From positions 65,388,326 to 65,452,325 of the forward strand of contig NC_134830.1 of assembly GCF_004210375.1 (NCBI RefSeq): a stretch of 64,000 nucleotides of DNA, written 5' to 3'. The position numbers and the translations under genes are program-made. The stretch's first letter is position 1. Every line of letters starts with the position of its first letter. The notes below the pieces were generated by a model, which searched no databases, was not told where the DNA came from, and was given only the letters and a program-made list of their open reading frames with translations. The DNA is from Tachypleus tridentatus. Its lineage: Eukaryota > Arthropoda > Merostomata > Xiphosura > Limulidae. Positions 57,571-64,000 of the stretch are shown in pieces.

Positions 57571-59722
57571 AAATTAAATCATCAACAGATGAACTAGTAT
57601 TATATATATTCCTTAATTCTGTAGTGGTTTGAAGCTGAATCATGAGTAGATGAACGAACAACGTAATCCAGCAGTTTTAATTTTGCATGTAATAAAACTG
57701 CACATGTCACTTCCTAGCTGTTATGTAAGTTTTAGACGAATGTTTAGTATAATGGTATCATTCTGAAGTACGTGCAGGAAGACTAGGATTATAAAGGTAC
57801 TCACTCATTTCTCCTATATGGATTCGAATGCCTGTTTTTGTGGTAAAAGTGGCACCCAGAGATTACATTGTATGAACAGATAGTCTGGAGAAACTTAAAA
57901 AAAATTGAGGTGCCGAAACAACATAAATTGAAATGCTTCACATTTTCAAATGTGAGGAATGTACGTTTAACAATAGAAAAGTGGTTTATTCTATTTTACA
58001 ATTAAAAAGTGAATTTATCTGAAGAAGTGCAATTAGCCTTAAAACACGGATAAATTTTTAGTATGGTTTTTTTTCGTTTGTTTAGTTATATGTTATCAGA
58101 AACTACATCATGGGGTGCATTGTTTGTGCTAACCACAGGTAACTAAACCCGATTTCTAGTTATGAATGCTCCCAAACTGAGCGCTATGTCAATTAAAGGC
58201 ATTTAACGTAATATTTGTAAATGAAGCTTTCTTCAGTTCAGACGGACAGACTTTAAATATAACCCACGAGAAATTTTGTTTTCAGTCTGATAAGGTGCTA
58301 AATTCGGTGTTAAATAAAAATACACTACAATGCTCATCTACGACAATGGTAATTGCTTTCGCAAGTTCTTTATTAATTTTACTTCTGAAGTTACAAGAAG
58401 AAAAATAAACTTTTTTCCGATATATATATATATAAGTAAATTAAAATGCATACAATGAAACCGAAAGAGATACCGTAAGCAAAAGCTAAATCATTACAAA
58501 ACAATCAAACATCATTTGGATACACATATATTTAATGTGATTACATCCAAAGACGAATGATACGGTGTCTGGTTGACATCACGTGTCACCACAGTGATAC
58601 TTTGCCAATGCGCATACAATTCAGTATAAAAATAAATGGTCCTGAAAACATAAGAACCCTGGTTTGTTTTATATAGTATTAAATTATCACAAACTGAAAT
58701 GACAATTATGTGTTATTAGTACTTATGTTTATAGAAAAGTATTTCACCTGTAATCATTAAGAAAACAGCTGTAATAGAGAAGAAATATCTTAACGAGTAC
58801 GTGAAATGAAGAAAGTTAATTATGGCTTAAATAAAAAAATATGGTGGAGTTGTTTTACTTCTTTAATAAAATGTCCAACGATAAAGTAAAACATAAAAAA
58901 AAAGATAAAGACATTTACGCCTCATATTAAAGTAGATTTTATTTTAAACATTTTAGTTCCAGTGCTTTATATATTAAATTCACTTGAAATATATATGTAA
59001 GATATGTACAAAATTGAGACCAGAACATAAATTATATTATAAAATTTAACTTACTGATATTTTATATTATTAGTTTAATCGATTTTCAAGAGTTACATAT
59101 TTTATTAATTTTCATTAGTTAAAAAGATTTTCTATGCTTAAATGCTTAATATCTCAATTTAAGGAAATTTCCAAATTATTTTACATATTTAAATTGTTCG
59201 TCTAAACTACAGTTAGTACATAAAGTTAAATATACAATAAGCCATATCTGTGATATTTTATGGAAAATTAATATGGTTGAAACTGATAAACATTTAAAAC
59301 AAGCATTGTATAGTATACAATATATTTTTACAAGTATCAGAGTACAATAAAATGTTTAATGAATAAACAATAACATTTCAGTCTCACTTTGGTTTATTGG
59401 AACGTTGGGGTAATTTTTAGATACAATAGAACAATAAAGAAACTTTCCTTCAAGTATTATCAAACAATAATACGCCGCCATTTTAGGATTTCATATTTGT
59501 ACATTATATATATTCGTAATTTGAAAAATATTCAAACCTTTGCTGATTATAACTTCAAACATTCTAATTTTAGTAGAGGATATGTACTAATTTCATTCGG
59601 CAGTGTTCTTTTTCTCAGCAATATTGCATAGGAAATTTCTGTTTTATGATGTCTTTTTTTTCTATGGCAGTAAAATTTGCTCTTAATGGGAAAATAATAG
59701 CTTGTAATCCATTACTGAATTA
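57571..59722. other. Intergenic stretch, nothing identified
   Basis: AT-rich with a short AT microsatellite near 58416-58434. The 80-codon ORF at 59389-59631 has no recognisable content. Confidence 0.4.
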
Positions 59723-59733
59723 AATAATTCGAG

Positions 59734-60017
59734 GGCCCGGCATGGCCAAGCGTGTTAAGGCGTGCGACTCGTAATCTGAAGGTCGCGGGTTCGCATCCCC
59801 ATCGCGTCAAACATGCTCGCTCTTTCAGCCGTGGGGGCGCTATAATGTGACGGTTAATACCACTATTCGCTGGTAAAAGAGTAGCTTAAGAGTTAACGAC
59901 GGGTGGTGATGTCTAGCTGCCTTCCCTCTAGTCTTACACCACTAAATTAGGGACGGCTAGCACAGATAACTCTCGAGTAGCTTTGTGCGAAATTAAAAAA
60001 AAAAAGAAATACAAAAC
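59734..60017 (+). repeat. SINE-A copy with 9 bp target-site duplication
   Basis: GGGCCCGGCATGGCCAAGCG, full body, A-rich tail. AATAATTCG at 59723-59731 and 60018-60026. Confidence 0.9.
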
Positions 60018-60026
60018 AATAATTCG

Positions 60027-61168
60027 CAATCTGACGGATTCTTGATGGTATTATTTAGCTTTATTTTATCATAGCACAATCTAACAAAGACATTTCCAGT
60101 AGTAGATGAATTTTTTTTCATATTTTTCATATTTCATTTTATCACTATAATTTGTGTTACTCACAAGGTTATCTGATCTCGGCTTGTTTGGGACTCGGGT
60201 AAATGTATTATTCTCATAATATAAGAGACTGTAGGAATTATTAATTGGTTTAGATACTGTATGGATCAGTGAAAGTTGTTTTGCTACTCACCAATGTCGA
60301 GACTAAAGCGAAGAATATATACATAGTATAAGGTGAACGCAAAACAGTAGACAGAAAAAAGACATGAGCAAAGATGGCAAAACCACGGCCAATGAAACGT
60401 TTGGCGTGAAGTAGTGTACGATAGAAGTGATTCCAAAGATTATCATAAGTTTAACGTTCAATATGTCAGAGTAATACAAAGAGTAGAAAAGGAAGAAACT
60501 TTTTCGTCAAAGCGTAGTTTTAATGTACTTTAATCAGCATAAGTGGTACACCTTTGGAAAAAGAACAAATGGTATTTTGAAGAAAGGAAACCAAAGGGTT
60601 ACTGAAAGACCACTGTGTTACTGTGGTAACTTCCATTGCAATTTTAAGTCAATTAAAAAAAGAATACCAGTACCACAGAAATGTGGAAAGGTAGTGAGCC
60701 TTATCAACGGAAAGTTTAAAGAAATTGTATAAACCTAAACGGACTTGTGACAAGAAGAGAATCATATACTGGTTGTAATATCTCTGTTATCTCTATAGTG
60801 TAAATAATTTGATGTACATTCGTTTACTTGTTCCAAATATATATATTAATTTGTTAGCAAGTGGAGTGCATGTTCTTCGTTTATCGTTGAATTTAGAGCA
60901 AAAGAGTCAGAGGCACCTGTTACAGAGGAATTTTAAGTCCAACAAGAACACTGTGTATATCTATAGTATGGAGAAGCGTAAGTAAAAAAGCATTTATAGA
61001 AATATCGTTAGGACAGTGTATCTACATTAAAGAGTGCATTACTTTATAACAGAATATGAAATAATTCCTGTCTCAATACATCGTAGACATGTAATTGAAC
61101 GTGTGAGAAAACTTAATGTTACATTTTAGCAACAAACAACATGATAATACAAGTTAAACATTGGTATC
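60027..61168. other. Intergenic stretch, nothing identified
   Basis: AT-rich. The 69-codon ORF at 60523-60732 is Lys-rich and has no recognisable domain. Confidence 0.4.
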
Positions 61169-61288
61169 TTACATACAGATAATCGTACCACTGAAGAACC
61201 TTCTCACGTAATGAGTTACAATTCTTGCATTTCTTTGACAACTTTGGCAAGTTTTTTTCCACAGTACATGTAGGACAGTTATCGCCAT
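61169..61288 (-). pseudogene. SLC18B1-like copy 3, probable terminal exon 13
   Basis: Acceptor TTGTTTAG, phase 0, 40 codons to TAA. It begins MAITVLHVLWKKTCQSCQR. A hydrophobic helix remainder then a Lys/Arg tail is what the end of span 12 should look like. No second copy is available to confirm it. Confidence 0.45.
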
Positions 61289-61561
61289 CTAAACAATAAT
61301 AGATAGAGATGGAAACTATTATAAAACGTCTTACTTGTTACATATATAGAAAATGAAACAGTTATTTACTTCCTGATGAATTATTTTTGAATTAGAGTAT
61401 TCAGAAATTCAGTAATGAATATATAATTCGAAAAATTATGTCCTTTCACTATTCTTTGTGAAATATTATGAAACATACAGTGATTTCTAAGTTTGCTTTA
61501 TACATCTTTAACGGTAACCTGTACAAATTGACTTATTTCTGAAAGAAACAGGTAACCTTAC

Positions 61562-61643
61562 TGCAGCCAATTCAATTCCCAGCAGAACCATTGATCCATT
61601 TTCAATACCCATTTCCTCCCCTAGAGATGGTCCAATAAAATAG
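61562..61643 (-). pseudogene. SLC18B1-like copy 3, exon 12
   Basis: 82 nt, acceptor ATCTAG, donor GTAAGG. YFIGPSLGEEMGIENG then SMVLLGIELAA. 12 nt shorter than in copy 2, in frame. Confidence 0.82.
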
Positions 61644-61757
61644 CTAGATAAAGAAAATAACATACATTATACTTTCATGCACTGAATTCGAACAGAAGAA
61701 ACGAATGATTTAAATTGGAAAAACTTAGTTATATTTATTATTTGTAACAAAACTTAC

Positions 61758-61832
61758 CCAAAACAAAATGTACTGTTAAAGAGACCAGATACAATTGTTA
61801 AAGTAGTGACGTCATCCTAGAATCCGCAAGAT
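61758..61832 (-). pseudogene. SLC18B1-like copy 3, exon 11 with TAG
   Basis: 75 nt, same length as in copy 2, acceptor TTCCAG, donor GTAAGT. The TAG stands where copy 2 has CCA (Pro). The remainder, DDVTTLTIVSGLFNSTF, is open. Confidence 0.85.
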
Positions 61833-62265
61833 CTGGAAAAAGGAGTGAAATAGAGTTTCGATTTAACATAAATTAATGGATAATAGGTGGTAATCATTCA
61901 GACCAAAATAGAATCTATAACTTTAGTAATTCCAATAAAACAAGTAATTCTATTTTAGTTGAAGAGATTTCACAAAAATTTATAGGTTATATAAAACAAA
62001 AGGCTTCGCAATAAGAAAAAAGAACCTTCAGTTTTGTAGTGAAGGCTGCTAAATTATAAGTACTTGCTACTTACATTATATTTTTAATTCATTTGTCAGA
62101 CAGAAGCCTTAATATATACTGATGAATGTTCCAAAACGAAACAAGGAAGATCCTCACTCTTCTGTTACATATTTCACGTATATTATTCGATCTTATTCTT
62201 TAACGGCATTAATTTCATAAATTAGTTTTTACTTGTATTTAATATTTTAAGTATATAAATCTTAC

Positions 62266-62361
62266 ACTGTTGATCTCGAGGCATAGTTGAATCCCATGAT
62301 TATTTTTCCTCCAGCTACGATTCCAAGAAGAACTTGAGCAAATATTACTAACCAGAGGGTA
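62266..62361 (-). pseudogene. SLC18B1-like copy 3, exon 10
   Basis: 96 nt, acceptor CTTACAG, donor GTAAGA. Open; keeps two codons missing in copy 2. Confidence 0.87.
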
Positions 62362-62932
62362 CTGTAAGTATTAAATGATTTTTTGTTAGAATGAATATAT
62401 TTGAAAAAAAATTATTGTAAAGCAGGGAGAAAAATAATTTTTTTCCTTTGCACTTGATCTAATTTTTTATCGGTAACAGATTTACTGTTAAACATTGATT
62501 TTAATAACTACGTTTGTTTCAGTTTATGCATCTAATGTATATTGGTAAAAGTGTATTGAAGTCCTGCCAATTCTCTAAATGTGTAGAAGATTTTTGAGAG
62601 TAAGTATTAACACAATGTGTTTCATGAAAGCACCAGCGTATCTTCGAATATTGTTGAATATTGGTTAGGTGAAACAAGCTATATAGTATGTTAAGCGAAC
62701 TTAAATAGCCACATGGAAAACCAAGTGATAATTCTATTAAGATTTACCAAACGTTTTTCCGATTTGTTCCAGAACTTTGGGAAAATTTCAGTGTTTCAGT
62801 ATAATATCGATCACAGTTTTAAATCATTATTTTTTAAAGATACCAACGGCGTATTAGGGGCATTGTTAAATATAATTAGGGCACTGGTCACTTGTGCCAG
62901 TTCTTAGTGATATTTCTGTTTAAACTGATATT

Positions 62933-63196
62933 GGCCCAGATGGCCAGGGGGTTCATGCACTCGCTTCGTAATTCGAGGGTAGCGGGTTCGAATTTCCGTC
63001 ACACCAAACATGCTCGCCCTTTCTGCCTTGGGGGCGCTATTATGTGACGGTGAATATCACTATTCGTGGTAAAAGGGTAGTCCAAGAGTTGGTGGTGTGT
63101 GGTGATGAATAGCTACCTTCTCCTAGTGTTACACTGCTAAAATAGCGACGGCCAGCGCAGATAGCCCTTGAGTAGCTTTGCGCAAAATTCAAAAGA
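62933..63196 (+). repeat. SINE-A copy
   Basis: GGCCCAGATGGCCAGGGGG, B box GGTTCGAATTTC, body CTTGGGGGCGCTATTATG, end GCGCAAAATTCAAAAGAAAC. Confidence 0.9.
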
Positions 63197-64000
63197 AACT
63201 AAACGGAACTTATTTTTTTCGAATTATCAAATTTGTTATGGCCATAAAATTTGCTACGCATGTTTTGATTGTTTCAAGAGCAGATTCTTTGCTTGAGACT
63301 TCATATATACCTATATTTCCTTCAGCAATATCGATGCAAATTATGGACACTTACACTTAAGCTAACATGTAATGGATGAAAAAAATGGCTTCTGGAGTTT
63401 TGACAATGTTGAAGTACACTAGGAGGACTTCTCTTCCAAACAGAGAAGGAATTCATGTTGTTGCTATATTTTTTTCCTTATCATAGTAATTCTCAGTGTC
63501 AAGTCTTAAACAATTGTTGTCATCTCTTCAAAGACGAATAAACAAACAATACTAAGTGTTCAAAATCATTCTACTCAGCTATTTTATTGCCACCAAAATA
63601 TCTTTATGCGATATGTGTTGTCGATAATAATAAAAGAAAGTGATTAGATGTATGTTACTGCAATAGGTTCAAAAGTAAAGAACATACTAACAAAGAAATT
63701 TTACACACATGGTATGTTAACCCTGAGGGACTGACCAGGATATTATTATCTATGTGATTCACATTCTTGGAGTATAAAATCAAACGCCCTAAAAACAAAT
63801 CTCAAAAATGTTTTATTTTTGAGTTCACTTACCAATAAAGTATATTTTATTATCCTTTACAGCTTTTATAGCAATAGATTTAATTGAATAAAAAATTGCT
63901 GATTTCTTAATTTATAGCCCATATTTATTAAGTATTTTTAATTTTATAAATAACATTGGTCATATAACAGAAAACACCTTAATACATAAATGGTTTCAGT
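63197..64000. other. Right-edge stretch, nothing identified
   Basis: AT-rich. Exon 9 of transporter copy 3 would be expected to the right but was not recognised before the window ends. Confidence 0.4.

Larger units (their letters stand above)
61169..62361 (-). pseudogene. SLC18B1-like: SLC18B1-like MFS transporter, copy 3 (exons 10-13, partial)
   Basis: Exons in transcription order are 62361-62266, 61832-61758, 61643-61562 and probably 61288-61169. Earlier exons would lie to the right; none was seen between 62.4 and 64.0 kb. Exon 10 is open (TLWLVIFAQVLLGIVAGG, then IIMGFNYASRST). Exon 11 reads CGF, stop (TAG), DDVTTLTIVSGLF. Exon 12 has a 12-base in-frame deletion in the loop after GPSLG and ends MVLLGIELAA. 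The proposed last exon continues span 12 with MAITVLHVLW followed by basic residues and a stop. I infer a pseudogene. Confidence 0.8.

Noticed and set aside
60523..60732. 69-codon ORF
   Set aside because: Basic composition in AT-rich DNA, no motif and no second copy to support it.
1..64000. CRISPR arrays, operons, bacterial or phage genes
   Set aside because: No regularly spaced repeats and no bacterial-type gene layout; introns and SINEs show a eukaryotic chromosome.

Overview
This is eukaryotic, AT-rich, repeat-laden nuclear DNA containing decayed multi-exon genes. The organism is almost certainly an arthropod, and a chelicerate of the horseshoe-crab type is my best guess. That guess rests on the dominant tRNA-derived SINE (a tRNA-like head, a conserved ~190 bp body and a CAAA-rich tail), which I associate from memory with horseshoe crabs; nothing in the window proves it. 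No intact protein-coding gene, rRNA, tRNA gene, CRISPR array or bacterial-style operon was found.

The only recognisable host gene family is an SLC18B1-like major facilitator (vesicular amine/polyamine-type) transporter, present as four decaying copies. Copy 1 (minus strand, 13.93 to 1.48 kb) keeps exons 1-9 but has two frameshifts, a lost splice donor, a lost splice acceptor and an in-frame stop. Copy 2 (minus, 47.06 to 41.71 kb) keeps exons 5-12; exon 5 has lost one base, but exons 6-12 join into 226 open codons. Copy 3 (minus, 62.36 to 61.17 kb, running off the right edge) keeps exons 10-12 and a probable last exon, with a stop in exon 11. Copy 4 (plus, 34.53-34.93 kb) is an inverted exon 1 with six stops. 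Exon boundaries and phases were set by aligning the copies with each other by eye.

Mobile elements fill much of the rest. At 14.18-20.84 kb there is the 5' end of a probable Tc1-like DNA transposon, then two joined and internally deleted units of a GC-rich Tx1-like LINE. A degenerate RTE-like LINE lies at 27.3-28.7 kb (minus) and a Penelope-like retroelement at 56.5-57.6 kb (plus). About twenty SINE-A copies and about ten SINE-B copies are scattered throughout; several have clear target-site duplications and one is nested in another.

A ~3.6 kb segmental duplication (22.61-26.29 and 47.38-50.96 kb) has a SINE insertion in only one copy, giving a filled/empty site pair in the same window. A ~0.75 kb non-coding repeat occurs four times (0.2, 24.8, 36.5 and 49.3 kb). 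A 500-base run of N (51,502-52,001) is an assembly gap. Unlisted stretches are AT-rich introns or intergenic DNA in which I see nothing supportable.
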